Source: JL08 sp039969355
GTDB taxonomy: Bacteria > Pseudomonadota > Alphaproteobacteria > Rhodobacterales > Rhodobacteraceae
NCBI GenBank assembly: GCA_039969355.1
Contig: JBDVOA010000029.1
Location: 310,001 to 374,000 of the forward strand
Length of the DNA: 64,000 nucleotides
Direction: 5' to 3'
In this document: one piece after another, positions 17,218 to 26,419 of the stretch
Layout of the letters: each line of letters opens with the position of its first letter
Position numbering within the stretch: the first letter of the stretch is position 1
The notes under the pieces: model-generated
The model's database searches: none
Told to the model about the DNA's origin: nothing
What the model saw: only the letters and a program-made list of their open reading frames with translations
Made by a program: the position numbers and the translations under genes

Positions 17218-19857
17218 GTGTCCACTTCTACGCCCATGATGGCGCAATATCTCGGCATCAAGCAGGCGCACAAGGACGCACTGCTATTCTACCGCATGGG
17301 CGATTTTTACGAGATGTTTTTTGATGACGCGGTTGCGGCGTCCGAGGCGCTGGATATTGCTCTAACCAAACGGGGCAAACACGACGGCGGCGACATTCCG
17401 ATGTGCGGTGTGCCGGTGCATGCAGCCGAGGGGTACCTGCTCACATTGATTCGAAAAGGCTTTCGTGTCGCCGTCTGCGAACAGATGGAAAGCCCTGCGG
17501 AAGCCAAAAAACGTGGCGCGAAATCGGTTGTGCACCGCGCAGTCGTGCGGCTGGTCACCCCGGGAACGCTGACCGAAGATTCCCTGCTGGAAGCGCGGCG
17601 GCATAATTTCCTCGCCGCCTTTACTGAAGTGCGCGATGATTGTGCCCTTGCCTGGGTCGATATTTCGACCGGAGCGTTTCATGTCATGCCGCTATCCCCG
17701 GCCCGACTAGGTCCTGAACTGGCGCGGCTGGCCCCCTCAGAATTGATCGTTTCAGTGTCCAAAGAATCCGAATTAACCCAGTTAGTGTCTGATTTTGGCA
17801 TCTCGCTGACATCACTTGGCCCGGCGGCTTTTGACAGTACAGCGTCGGACAAAAGGATTTGCGCCCTGTTCAATGTGGCAAGTCTGGATGCTTTTGGCAC
17901 TTTTAGCCGGGCCGAGATTTCGGCCATGGGCGCGATCATCGAATATCTTGAGATCACGCAAAAAGGCAAACTGCCTCTGATCGCAAAACCGCATCGCGAA
18001 AGCAGTGAACGCACAGTTCAGATCGATGCAGCGACGCGGCGCAATCTGGAATTGACGCATTCATTGTCCGGGGGGCGTTCCGGGTCATTGCTGTCCGTTA
18101 TGGACCGAACCACCACTGCTGGCGGCGCGCGACTGCTTGAGCGGCGTCTTTCCAGCCCCTCCCGCGCGCTGGACGTCATTCAGCCGCGTCTCGATGCAGT
18201 TTCATTCACCCTGGAAAACGCAACTTTCGCGGCTGATCTGCGAAACCGGCTCAAAAAGGTGCCGGACCTTGACCGCGCCTTATCACGCCTTTCCCTGGAT
18301 CGGGCTGGTCCGCGTGATTTGGCCGCCATTCGAAATGGACTGGCCGAAGCACAGATGATTGCGCAGGTTTTCCAGGATGTCGCCGCCCCCACACTGTTGG
18401 ATCAATCTGCGCAAAGCCTCGCCGGTCACGACGATTTGGTCGATATGCTGGATCAAGCGCTGGTGGCTGATCCCCCTTATCTCGCCCGCGACGGCGGGTT
18501 TATCGCACCCGGATACGATGACGAACTGGACGAGGCACGCACTCTGCGCGACGAAGGCCGCTCTGTCATCGCAGCTCTGCAACAGGACTATATCAAAGAG
18601 ACCGAAATCACATCGCTTAAGATCAAGCACAACAACGTGCTTGGCTACTTTATCGAAACCACCGCCACCCATGCGGAGAAAATGTTATCCGCACCGTTGT
18701 CTGAGCGCTTCATCCACCGGCAGACCACTGCAAATCAGGTGCGCTTTACCACTGTGGCACTATCGGAGATGGAAACCAAGATTCTCAACGCTGGGAATCA
18801 TGCGTTAGAAATCGAAAAACGGCTCTATCAAAGGCTAAGTGGCGCAGTTCTTAATAGCGCGGCAGAAGTTAACAATACCGCGCGCGGCCTGGCAGAAATT
18901 GATCTGGCAGGTGCTCTTGCCAATCTGGCGCGGGGTGAAAACTGGTGCCGCCCGACCATCGATGACAGCCACGCCTTTGAGATTGCTGGCGGCCGCCACC
19001 CGGTGGTTGAACAGGCGCTCAAGGCGCAGGGTGGCCAACCGTTCATTGCCAATGATTGCGATCTGTCAGGCGGGGATTCAGCCAACATCTGGTTGCTGAC
19101 CGGCCCCAACATGGCTGGCAAATCGACGTTTCTGCGACAAAATGCGCTGATTGCCCTACTCGCCCAGATGGGCAGCTATGTCCCAGCCAACTCGGCGCAC
19201 ATCGGGTTGGTCAGCCAGTTGTTCAGCCGGGTTGGCGCCTCTGATGATCTGGCGCGCGGGCGATCGACTTTCATGGTTGAAATGGTCGAAACTGCCGCGA
19301 TTCTCAATCAGGCGGATGATCGCGCTTTGATCATACTGGACGAAATCGGGCGGGGGACAGCAACCTATGACGGTTTGTCCATCGCCTGGGCCACGTTGGA
19401 ACATCTGCATGACGTAAACAAGTCACGCGCATTGTTTGCCACGCATTACCACGAACTGACCGCCCTTTCATCGAAGCTGGATGGCGTGGAAAATGCCACC
19501 GTCGCAGTCAAGGAGTGGGAAGGCGAAGTCATCTTTCTGCACGAGGTCAAACGCGGCGCAGCAGATCGATCTTACGGGGTACAGGTGGCGCAGCTCGCCG
19601 GGTTGCCTGACTCAGTTGTTGCCCGTGCACGCGTCGTGCTGGACGCATTGGAAAAAGGCGAACGCACCGGTGGCCCGACGCAAAAGGCGCTGATCGATGA
19701 CCTGCCGCTGTTTTCCGCTACACCGCCAGCTCCGCCGCCGCAGAAATCAACGGCGCTTGAAAACACATTGGCAGATATCCATCCCGATGAGCTGACCCCC
19801 CGGGAAGCACTGCAAATGCTGTATAAGCTGAAAGAGTACTTAGCTAGCGGGCGTTGA
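17218..19857 (+). CDS. mutS: DNA mismatch repair ATPase MutS
   Basis: An 879-residue full-length MutS. The mismatch-reading motif is visible near residue 27 in FYRMGDFYEMFFDDA (the F-Y-E wedge). The ATPase has Walker A GPNMAGKST, the signature region DDLARGRSTFMVEMVE, Walker B LIILDEIGRGTATYDG and the ATHYHEL histidine. The start is GTG 17218 (MSTSTPMMAQYLGIK) with GGGGAAATCAC upstream. The last 18 bp overlap the 3' end of grpE on the opposite strand. No MutL gene is in the window. Confidence 0.97.
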   Translation: MSTSTPMMAQYLGIKQAHKDALLFYRMGDFYEMFFDDAVAASEALDIALTKRGKHDGGDIPMCGVPVHAAEGYLLTLIRKGFRVAVCEQMESPAEAKKRGAKSVVHRAVVRLVTPGTLTEDSLLEARRHNFLAAFTEVRDDCALAWVDISTGAFHVMPLSPARLGPELARLAPSELIVSVSKESELTQLVSDFGISLTSLGPAAFDSTASDKRICALFNVASLDAFGTFSRAEISAMGAIIEYLEITQKGKLPLIAKPHRESSERTVQIDAATRRNLELTHSLSGGRSGSLLSVMDRTTTAGGARLLERRLSSPSRALDVIQPRLDAVSFTLENATFAADLRNRLKKVPDLDRALSRLSLDRAGPRDLAAIRNGLAEAQMIAQVFQDVAAPTLLDQSAQSLAGHDDLVDMLDQALVADPPYLARDGGFIAPGYDDELDEARTLRDEGRSVIAALQQDYIKETEITSLKIKHNNVLGYFIETTATHAEKMLSAPLSERFIHRQTTANQVRFTTVALSEMETKILNAGNHALEIEKRLYQRLSGAVLNSAAEVNNTARGLAEIDLAGALANLARGENWCRPTIDDSHAFEIAGGRHPVVEQALKAQGGQPFIANDCDLSGGDSANIWLLTGPNMAGKSTFLRQNALIALLAQMGSYVPANSAHIGLVSQLFSRVGASDDLARGRSTFMVEMVETAAILNQADDRALIILDEIGRGTATYDGLSIAWATLEHLHDVNKSRALFATHYHELTALSSKLDGVENATVAVKEWEGEVIFLHEVKRGAADRSYGVQVAQLAGLPDSVVARARVVLDALEKGERTGGPTQKALIDDLPLFSATPPAPPPQKSTALENTLADIHPDELTPREALQMLYKLKEYLASGR

Positions 19858-20403
19858 CGAAACACCAACCTGCGCCGGACGCAAAAGGCGGTCGTGCAAC
19901 ATGAACCCTTCGGCGGCGACTTGAATGATGTCACCTGCTTTAGTTCCCGGCACCGGTGCTTCAAACATTGCCTGATGGGTTTGCGGATCAAACCGGTCAC
20001 CGACCTCAGGCGCGATCAATTCCATCCCATGTTTTTTGAACACGTTCAGCAATTCGCGCATTGTCAGCTCTACGCCTTCAAGCAAGGCTCCGGACACGTC
20101 GCGTTGTTCATCTGTTGCCGTCTCCAGCGCGCGTTTCATATTGTCGTAAACCGGCAGCATATCCCTTGCCAGTTTGGATCCGCCATATTGCTCTGCCTCA
20201 CGGCGGTCTTTTTCAGACCGCTTGCGGGAATTTTCAGCATCCGCCAGAGCGCGCATGAATCGGTCACGAAATTCGTCCCGTTCAATCCGTAGCGATTCCA
20301 GCTCTAATGCTTCGTCGTCAATCTCAAACATCTCTTCGGCGAGTTCTTCTGCCTCAGCCGTATCGACGTCGTCCAAAAATTCTTCGTTCTTCGGCTCTGC
20401 CAT
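19840..20403 (-). CDS. grpE: Nucleotide exchange factor GrpE
   Basis: A 187-residue GrpE, the ADP-release factor for DnaK. It has an acidic N-terminal tail (DDVDTAEAEELAEE), a long helix with YDNMKRALETA and DMLPVYDN, and the C-terminal beta-wing string FDPQTHQAMFEAPVP followed by GFMLHDRLLRPAQVGVS. Its ATG lies 9 bp after the hrcA stop, the classical hrcA-grpE pair; dnaK and dnaJ are not in the window. The 3' end overlaps mutS by 18 bp in convergent orientation. Confidence 0.97.
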   Translation of the reverse strand: MAEPKNEEFLDDVDTAEAEELAEEMFEIDDEALELESLRIERDEFRDRFMRALADAENSRKRSEKDRREAEQYGGSKLARDMLPVYDNMKRALETATDEQRDVSGALLEGVELTMRELLNVFKKHGMELIAPEVGDRFDPQTHQAMFEAPVPGTKAGDIIQVAAEGFMLHDRLLRPAQVGVSSTPAS

Positions 20404-20412
20404 TTCTCACCT

Positions 20413-21477
20413 CTAGTTCCGATCCGAAATCAGCTTTCCGACCAGCTGCGCCGTGTAATCGACAATCGGCACGATTCGTCCATAGTTCAGGCGCGTCGGC
20501 CCGATGACACCAACCGCACCAATGATCTTACGGTCAGCGTTCATATAAGGAGAAACCACCAAAGAGGAACCCGAAAGTGAAAAAAGTTTGTTCTCAGAAC
20601 CAATAAAAATGCGCACACCTTCCGCACTTTCGGTTCCTTCGAGGAAATCTGCGATGTCACGCTTGCGTTCAAGGTCATCAAACAGGGTTCTGATGCGACT
20701 CAGATCCTCTTCTTCTTCATCCGTGCTCAGCAGATTCGCTCGCCCCCGCACAATAAGTCGCTCGCTGCGTTCCCCTTCATTTTCCCATAACGCCAGACCG
20801 CTATCGACCATGTCGCGGGCGAGTGTATCGATTTCCTGTCGATGCATCGTAATCTCGGCCCGAATCGCTGCGTGCAGGTCAGCAATCGTTTTTCCTTCTA
20901 TGAAAGCATTCAAAAAATTCGCCGCTTCACGCATTGAACTTGGCGTCTGGCCGGGTGGTGGTGTAAAAAAACGGTTTTCGACGTGGCCATCGGCAAATAC
21001 CAAAACCACAATCGCGCGATCATTCCCCAATGAAACAAATTCGATATGCTTAATTGGTGCCTCGTGTTTTGGGGTCAGAACCAACGACGCACCTTGGGTC
21101 ACACCTGACAGAGCAGAACCAACCCGATCCAGCATCGCGGTCACATCCGATCCGTTTTCGCCCCGGGTCGCGTCGATTTTCTCGCGATCCGCTGCGTCCA
21201 GATCGCTTACTTCAAGCAAGCCATCGACAAACATACGCAGACCCATCTGCGTCGGCACCCGCCCTGCACTGATATGAGGGCTGTCGAGCAGGCCAAGGTA
21301 TTCCAAATCCTGCATTACATTTCGAATCGTCGCAGCGCTAACTTTTTCACTTAGCGTGCGAGTCAGCGTGCGGCTGCCAACGGGATCACCGCTGGCCAGA
21401 TACCCCTCGACGACCTGCCGAAAAACCTCGCGGGACCTTTCATTCATGTCGTCCAGAATTTCGGTACTGCTTGTCAT
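20413..21477 (-). CDS. hrcA: Heat-inducible transcription repressor HrcA
   Basis: A 354-residue repressor. The N-terminal winged-helix region has RQVVEGYLASGDPVGSRTL and VSAATIRNVMQDLE; the rest is the GAF-like sensing and dimerisation domain ending GRIVPIVDYTAQLVGKLI. HrcA represses groE and other chaperone genes through CIRCE operators, with GroEL as co-factor. I searched the 112 bp between hrcA and rph by eye and saw no CIRCE palindrome, so self-repression through CIRCE is not evident. It is first of hrcA-grpE and is divergent from rph. Confidence 0.96.
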   Translation of the reverse strand: MTSSTEILDDMNERSREVFRQVVEGYLASGDPVGSRTLTRTLSEKVSAATIRNVMQDLEYLGLLDSPHISAGRVPTQMGLRMFVDGLLEVSDLDAADREKIDATRGENGSDVTAMLDRVGSALSGVTQGASLVLTPKHEAPIKHIEFVSLGNDRAIVVLVFADGHVENRFFTPPPGQTPSSMREAANFLNAFIEGKTIADLHAAIRAEITMHRQEIDTLARDMVDSGLALWENEGERSERLIVRGRANLLSTDEEEEDLSRIRTLFDDLERKRDIADFLEGTESAEGVRIFIGSENKLFSLSGSSLVVSPYMNADRKIIGAVGVIGPTRLNYGRIVPIVDYTAQLVGKLISDRN

Positions 21478-21589
21478 CTGCCTGTCCTTGCCTACGCTGG
21501 CATTAAAGCGGGTATCGCAGAAACGTCAATCGGGGTTGCATCTGCGCAGTCCGGGGCGCTATCTCGGCGCGAACAAAAAGGATATCGTC

Positions 21590-22303
21590 ATGCGCCCGTC
21601 TGGAAGAGATCTAAGTGAAATGCGTCCTGTTTCAATTGAAACCGGTTTCACAAAACATGCCGAGGGCTCTTGCCTGATAAAAATAGGCGACACCCATGTG
21701 CTGTGCACCGCGACAATCGAAGACCGCGTGCCATCGTTCATCAAGGGTTCCGGCCTTGGATGGGTCACTGCTGAATACGGCATGCTTCCCCGCGCCACCA
21801 ACACTCGCATGCGGCGCGAGGCGGCGGCGGGAAAACAAGGTGGGCGCACCGTTGAGATCCAGCGCCTGATCGGGCGATCCTTGCGCGCCGGAGTTGACCG
21901 CGTCGCCCTTGGCGAACGTCAGATCACCATTGATTGCGATGTCATTCAGGCCGATGGCGGCACCCGCTGCGCCTCGATCACCGGCGGTTGGGTTGCGCTG
22001 AAACTCGCCGTGAACAAGCTGATGAAAATTGGCGACGTCATTAGTGATCCGCTGCAAGACCCTGTCGCCGCCATTAGTTGCGGAATTTACGCGGGCCAGC
22101 CGGTGCTCGATCTGGATTACCCTGAAGACTCCGAAGCTGGTGTTGACGGCAATTTCATCATGACAGGCTCAGGCCGATTAATCGAAGTGCAGATGAGTGC
22201 CGAGGGTTCCACCTATTCGCGAGACCAGATGAACCATTTGATGGATCTGGCTGAAAAAGGCGTCAGCGAATTAGTAGAACTGCAGAGGTCCGCCACCGCA
22301 TGA
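21590..22303 (+). CDS. rph: Ribonuclease PH
   Basis: A 237-residue phosphorolytic exoribonuclease trimming tRNA 3' ends. Family strings are MRPSGRDLSEMRPV, the phosphate-binding GGRTVEIQRLIGRSLRA, and DCDVIQADGGTRCASITGG. The open frame begins at 21356 inside hrcA's antisense strand, but ATG 21590 gives the standard length and is preceded by AAAGGATATCGTC. The stop overlaps the rdgB start by 4 bp (ATGA), so rph, rdgB and hemW form one rightward transcript. Confidence 0.97.
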   Translation: MRPSGRDLSEMRPVSIETGFTKHAEGSCLIKIGDTHVLCTATIEDRVPSFIKGSGLGWVTAEYGMLPRATNTRMRREAAAGKQGGRTVEIQRLIGRSLRAGVDRVALGERQITIDCDVIQADGGTRCASITGGWVALKLAVNKLMKIGDVISDPLQDPVAAISCGIYAGQPVLDLDYPEDSEAGVDGNFIMTGSGRLIEVQMSAEGSTYSRDQMNHLMDLAEKGVSELVELQRSATA

Positions 22304-22911
22304 CCCGCAAGTTCACCGACAAGAAACTACTGGTCGCCACCCACAACCAGGGCAAGCTGGATGAGATCCGGGCGTTGCTGACTCCTTATGGTGTTTCGGT
22401 GGTTGGCGCGGCGGAAATGGGTTTGCCGGAACCGGAAGAAACCGAGACAACCTTTGTTGGAAATGCCCGGATCAAAGCGCATGCTGCTGTAAAAGCAAGC
22501 GGACTGCCTGCCCTTTCCGATGACAGCGGCATTGAGATTGATGCACTGGATGGTGCCCCCGGTGTTTACACCGCTGACTGGGCTGAAACACCACGAGGGC
22601 GTGATTTTGTAATGGCGATGACACGTACCCACGACAAACTTGAAGCCCAAAACGCCCCACACCCAAGAACTGCACGGTTTTGTTGCACGTTGGTACTCGC
22701 TTGGCCGGACGGCCACGACGAGGTATTTCCCGGTGCTATGCCTGGCCGCGTGACCTGGCCAATGCGCGGGGATCAGGGCCATGGCTATGATCCGATTTTT
22801 ATCCCCGACGGTTTTGACATCACGTTGGGCGAAATGGATCGATGGGAAAAAAACAAGATCAGCCATCGCGCCGACGCTTTCTCCAAATTCGTTGCTGGTT
22901 GCTTTGACTGA
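22300..22911 (+). CDS. rdgB: dITP/XTP pyrophosphatase
   Basis: A 203-residue Ham1/RdgB house-cleaning enzyme removing dITP, XTP and ITP. Diagnostic strings are LLVATHNQGKLDEIRALL at residues about 10-27 and SDDSGIEIDALDGAPGVYTA, which carries the metal-binding aspartates; GYDPIFIPDG and the C-terminal SHRADAFSKF complete the set. It overlaps rph by 4 bp and precedes hemW by 8 bp, a gene order common in alphaproteobacteria. Confidence 0.97.
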   Translation: MTRKFTDKKLLVATHNQGKLDEIRALLTPYGVSVVGAAEMGLPEPEETETTFVGNARIKAHAAVKASGLPALSDDSGIEIDALDGAPGVYTADWAETPRGRDFVMAMTRTHDKLEAQNAPHPRTARFCCTLVLAWPDGHDEVFPGAMPGRVTWPMRGDQGHGYDPIFIPDGFDITLGEMDRWEKNKISHRADAFSKFVAGCFD

Positions 22912-22919
22912 GGCCGGAA

Positions 22920-24077
22920 TTGATTGAAGATTGGCAAGCAGGCGGTTTCGGGCTTTATGTACATTGGCCATTTTGCGCGGCGAAATGTCCCTATTGCGAC
23001 TTCAACAGCCATGTTTCGCGCACCATCGATCAAGAGGAATGGGCACGAGCCTATCAACAGGAACTTGAGCGTGTCGGCGCGGAAACGTCAGGCCGCATCC
23101 TGAATTCGATTTTTTTTGGAGGCGGCACACCCAGCCTGATGGATCCCGATACGGTCGCTGGCATAATCGAAACCGCGCGCCGGATTTGGCGCACCTCAAA
23201 CGATATGGAAATCACGCTTGAAGCAAACCCCGGTTCGGTCGAGGCCAGACGGTTCGCCGCCTATCGCGCGGGCGGTGTAAACCGTATTTCGATGGGGATA
23301 CAGGCGCTGAATGATAACGACCTCAAACGACTGGGCCGCATTCACACGGTCGCCGAGGCCCAAGCCGCCTTTGACATCGCACGTTCTACATTTGATCGTG
23401 TCAGCTTTGATCTGATTTACGCCCGTCAGGATCAGACATTGGCAGAGTGGGCCACAGAACTAAAACAAGCGCTTGGCATGGCCGTTGATCATCTGTCGCT
23501 TTATCAACTGACGATTGAAGACGGCACAGCCTTTGGCGACCGATATGCCATCGGCAAGCTAAGGGGACTGCCAAATGATGACCTCGCAGCAGACATGTAT
23601 TGCGCCACGCGGGACATCTGCGAATCCCACGGCATGCCGGCTTACGAGGTATCCAATCACGCGGCACCGGGATCGGAGTCACGACATAATCTGATTTATT
23701 GGCGGTATGGCGACTACATTGGGATAGGTCCGGGCGCCCATGGTCGCGTAACGTTGAACGGTAGGCGTCACGCAACGGAATGCTGGAGCAATCCACAAAA
23801 GTGGCTGGATGCAGTTGCGCAAGGGACCGGGGAAAAGCCGCGATCACTCCTCAGTCGGACTGATCAGGCCAATGAATATCTGATGATGTCTCTGCGTGTG
23901 TCAGACGGATTGGACGTGCAACGCTACACTGCGCTGGCTGGGCAGCCGCCGGATCAGGCCGCCCGCGATAATTTAGCTGATCTTGATATGATCACCGACA
24001 CAGTATCAAATATTTGTATTACAAATCAAGGTGTTATGGTTTTAAATGCCGTAATTGAAGAATTGTTGATCGCCTAG
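22920..24077 (+). CDS. hemW: Radical SAM heme chaperone HemW (coproporphyrinogen oxidase-like)
   Basis: A 385-residue radical SAM protein with Cys19, Cys23 and Cys26 in the HemW pattern CAAKCPYCDFNSH. True HemN has one further cysteine directly after this motif and uses it in decarboxylation; here Cys26 is followed by Asp, which points to HemW, a heme-trafficking protein. GGGTPSLMD and EANPGSVE are family strings. The start appears to be TTG 22920 with GAGGCC upstream; no ATG lies close enough in frame. It ends 4 bp inside the convergent parB gene. Confidence 0.92.
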   Translation: MIEDWQAGGFGLYVHWPFCAAKCPYCDFNSHVSRTIDQEEWARAYQQELERVGAETSGRILNSIFFGGGTPSLMDPDTVAGIIETARRIWRTSNDMEITLEANPGSVEARRFAAYRAGGVNRISMGIQALNDNDLKRLGRIHTVAEAQAAFDIARSTFDRVSFDLIYARQDQTLAEWATELKQALGMAVDHLSLYQLTIEDGTAFGDRYAIGKLRGLPNDDLAADMYCATRDICESHGMPAYEVSNHAAPGSESRHNLIYWRYGDYIGIGPGAHGRVTLNGRRHATECWSNPQKWLDAVAQGTGEKPRSLLSRTDQANEYLMMSLRVSDGLDVQRYTALAGQPPDQAARDNLADLDMITDTVSNICITNQGVMVLNAVIEELLIA

Positions 24078-24979
24078 CGCGCACTCAGTATTCGGCAGAT
24101 TTCATCAAGATCATCCAGTGACTTGTAACTCACCACCACCTCACCTGAATCTTGGTCGCCTTTGTGGTTGACCTGAACCTTCATCCCCAGTGCAGCAGAC
24201 AAATCGCCCTCCAGCGCTTTGGTATCCGCATCTTTATTGGAAGCTACCTTTTCCTTCGGCGGTTTACCCGCCTTCCAATCCTCAATCTCCTGATTGGACT
24301 TTTTCACCAGGGCTTCGGTCTGACGCACAGACAGGCCTTTTTTCAGGATGGTCGATGCCAATGAAGTTGGCGCACTCGCCGTTACCAGCGCCCGCGCATG
24401 CCCGGCTGACAAAGCGCCTTCGCGCACCATATCAATCACATCTTCCGGCAGTTGCAGCAACCGCACAAGATTGGCGATGTGGCTGCGGCTCTTGCCCAAC
24501 GCCTCAGCCATCTTTTCCTGGGTGTGGCCAAATTTTTCCATCAGCTGCTTGTAACCGGCCGCCTCTTCAATCGCGTTCAGATCGGCACGTTGAATGTTCT
24601 CGATGATCGCAACCTCAAGCACTTCAACGTCATCAAAATCCCGCACCACCACAGGCAATTCATGCAGCTGCGCAATTTGCGCAGCACGCCAACGTCGTTC
24701 ACCCGCGACGATTTCGTATTCACCACCATCCCGCGGCCTGACAATAAGCGGCTGTATCACGCCCTTTTCTGCAATGGACGCCGCCAGATCATTAAGATCA
24801 TCTTCCGAGAAGCGGCGTCGCGGCTGATCTGGATTGGGCCTGATCCGCTCGATTGGTACGGCCTGATCCGCGCGCCGGGGCGCATCCGTCCGCTCACCTA
24901 CCGCTTCTGGGACAACATCTGCCATCAGCGCCGACAGACCGCGCCCTAATCCGCGTTTCTTTCCTTTATCATCCGCCAT
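24074..24979 (-). CDS. parB: Chromosome-partitioning protein ParB
   Basis: A 301-residue ParB. After a basic N-terminus (KGKKRGLGRGLSALM, the ParA-contact segment) comes the CTPase/ParB nuclease-like fold with RPNPDQPRRRFSEDDLNDLA and GERRWRAAQ, then the helix-turn-helix that reads parS (HTQEKMAEALGKSRSHIANLVRLLQLP) and a C-terminal dimer region. It loads at parS and spreads as a CTP clamp, organising the origin region. Two perfect parS sites lie 1.4 and 3.3 kb upstream of it. It is 17 bp downstream of parA in the same operon. Confidence 0.97.
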   Translation of the reverse strand: MADDKGKKRGLGRGLSALMADVVPEAVGERTDAPRRADQAVPIERIRPNPDQPRRRFSEDDLNDLAASIAEKGVIQPLIVRPRDGGEYEIVAGERRWRAAQIAQLHELPVVVRDFDDVEVLEVAIIENIQRADLNAIEEAAGYKQLMEKFGHTQEKMAEALGKSRSHIANLVRLLQLPEDVIDMVREGALSAGHARALVTASAPTSLASTILKKGLSVRQTEALVKKSNQEIEDWKAGKPPKEKVASNKDADTKALEGDLSAALGMKVQVNHKGDQDSGEVVVSYKSLDDLDEICRILSAR

Positions 24980-24996
24980 ATGCCCTGCTCCCCGAA

Positions 24997-25806
24997 TTAT
25001 GCTGCAATACGCGCATGTTTCTTTAACATTTCTTTTGCCAGCGCCCGATAGGCCCCGGCCCCTTTTGAATTAGTGTCATAGGTCAAAACCGGCACCGCAA
25101 ACGACGGCGCCTCACTGATACGCACATTGCGCGGGATGATCGTTTTGAAAACGATGTCGCCCAGGTTCTCGCGGGCGTCCAACTCAACCTGACGCGCCAG
25201 GTTATTGCGCCGATCATACATCGTCAGAACCACACCTTCTATTCGAAGAGTGGCGTTCGCGGTCTTGCGCACTTCCTGCACCGAAAGCATCAACTGCGAC
25301 AGCCCCTCCAACGCAAAAAACTCCGCTTGAAGCGGCACCAGAACGGAATGCGCAGCAACCATCGCATTCACGGTCAAAAGGTTCAGCGACGGTGGGCAAT
25401 CAATCAGGATGTAATCATAGCCGAACCCATCCATTGCCACCTGACGCAGTGCGTCATGAAGGAGAAAACTGCGTTTTTCATTCGACATCAATTCGATATC
25501 AGCAGAACTCAGGTCTACAGTAGCTGGAATAATATCTAACTTATCTGTCGATGTCGGCAGAATAATATCTTTTAAATCAATATCTTCCAGCAGAAGGTCA
25601 TAGCTGGTAAGTTCGCGATCCTCGACTTCTATCCCCAGCCCGGTTGACGCGTTGCCTTGCGGATCCAGATCAACAACCAAGACGCGGCAGCCATACTCCA
25701 CCAGCCCCGAGGCCAAGTTTATCGCGGTTGTGGTCTTGCCAACGCCGCCTTTTTGATTGGCAACTGCGATTATTTTTGGGCCAGTTGGCCGGGACAGATC
25801 AGACAC
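24997..25806 (-). CDS. parA: Chromosome-partitioning ATPase ParA
   Basis: A 269-residue Walker-type ATPase (deviant Walker A KGGVGKTTTAINLA with the signature lysine; VVDLDPQGNAST). It moves ParB-parS complexes over the nucleoid. The start is GTG 25806 with GAGGAG six bases upstream and an 8-bp overlap with the end of rsmG, giving translational coupling. MinD- and Soj-type relatives are excluded by context next to parB and rsmG. Confidence 0.97.
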   Translation of the reverse strand: MSDLSRPTGPKIIAVANQKGGVGKTTTAINLASGLVEYGCRVLVVDLDPQGNASTGLGIEVEDRELTSYDLLLEDIDLKDIILPTSTDKLDIIPATVDLSSADIELMSNEKRSFLLHDALRQVAMDGFGYDYILIDCPPSLNLLTVNAMVAAHSVLVPLQAEFFALEGLSQLMLSVQEVRKTANATLRIEGVVLTMYDRRNNLARQVELDARENLGDIVFKTIIPRNVRISEAPSFAVPVLTYDTNSKGAGAYRALAKEMLKKHARIAA

Positions 25807-26419
25807 GTTTGACTCCTCTAATCTTCAAAATAACCGCTCCGGATTCCGTCTTACTTTTAATCTGCTCCTGCTCAAATGACCATGTGGTAAGCGCGTCACT
25901 GACCTCTTTTTGCCAGTTAATCCCTTTTGGGAATAACGCTGTCCCGTCCTGTTCTAAATGCCGCTCGGCAAAGCCCAGCAAGCCAGTCAAATCACTCAGT
26001 GCCCGCGCTGATAATACATCCGCCCTTTGTGGCTCTACCTGTTCCACGCGTTCAACAATGACAGTCGCGTTGATTCCAGTTTCGCGCACGACCGTTCTTA
26101 AAAACTGGGCCTTGCGCTGATCGCTTTCGATCAACGTTATTTTCATTTCTGGATTTGACTCAGCCGCAAGAGAGGCTATCACGAGGCCTGGAAACCCGCC
26201 ACCGCTGCCCAGATCCACCCAATGCGACGCTCGCGGCACCAACTCAAAAAGTTGTGCCGAGTCCCATATGTGGCGAGTCCAGAGCTGATCTAAACTAGAT
26301 TTGGACACCAGATTAATCTTGGGGGTCCATTTTTTCAGTAATTCAACGTAGTTGTACAACCGATCTGATGTTTCACGTGAAACATCCAACCGCTCAAGCA
26401 CACCATCGGACTCCGACAT
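25799..26419 (-). CDS. rsmG: 16S rRNA (guanine-527-N7)-methyltransferase RsmG
   Basis: A 206-residue SAM-dependent methyltransferase (formerly GidB). The SAM motif is WVDLGSGGGFPGLVIA, and LLKKWTPKINLVSKSS is the family N-terminal string. ATG 26419 overlaps the mnmG stop as TGATG. Codons 12-17 (DVSRET) encode, in the DNA, a perfect 16-bp parS palindrome at 26369-26384. It is followed by parA with an 8-bp overlap, so mnmG-rsmG-parA-parB behave as one unit. Confidence 0.96.
   Translation of the reverse strand: MSESDGVLERLDVSRETSDRLYNYVELLKKWTPKINLVSKSSLDQLWTRHIWDSAQLFELVPRASHWVDLGSGGGFPGLVIASLAAESNPEMKITLIESDQRKAQFLRTVVRETGINATVIVERVEQVEPQRADVLSARALSDLTGLLGFAERHLEQDGTALFPKGINWQKEVSDALTTWSFEQEQIKSKTESGAVILKIRGVKRV
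26369..26384. promoter_or_regulatory. parS centromere site 1 (inside rsmG)
   Basis: The sequence TGTTTCACGTGAAACA is a perfect 16-bp palindrome identical to the well-known bacterial parS consensus bound by ParB. It lies within rsmG codons 12-17. An identical copy lies 1.9 kb away in mnmG. ParB loading here would mark the origin-proximal domain for segregation. Confidence 0.93.

Noticed and set aside
21478..21589. Possible CIRCE operator between hrcA and rph
   Set aside because: No TTAGCACTC-N9-GAGTGCTAA-like sequence in these 112 bp.
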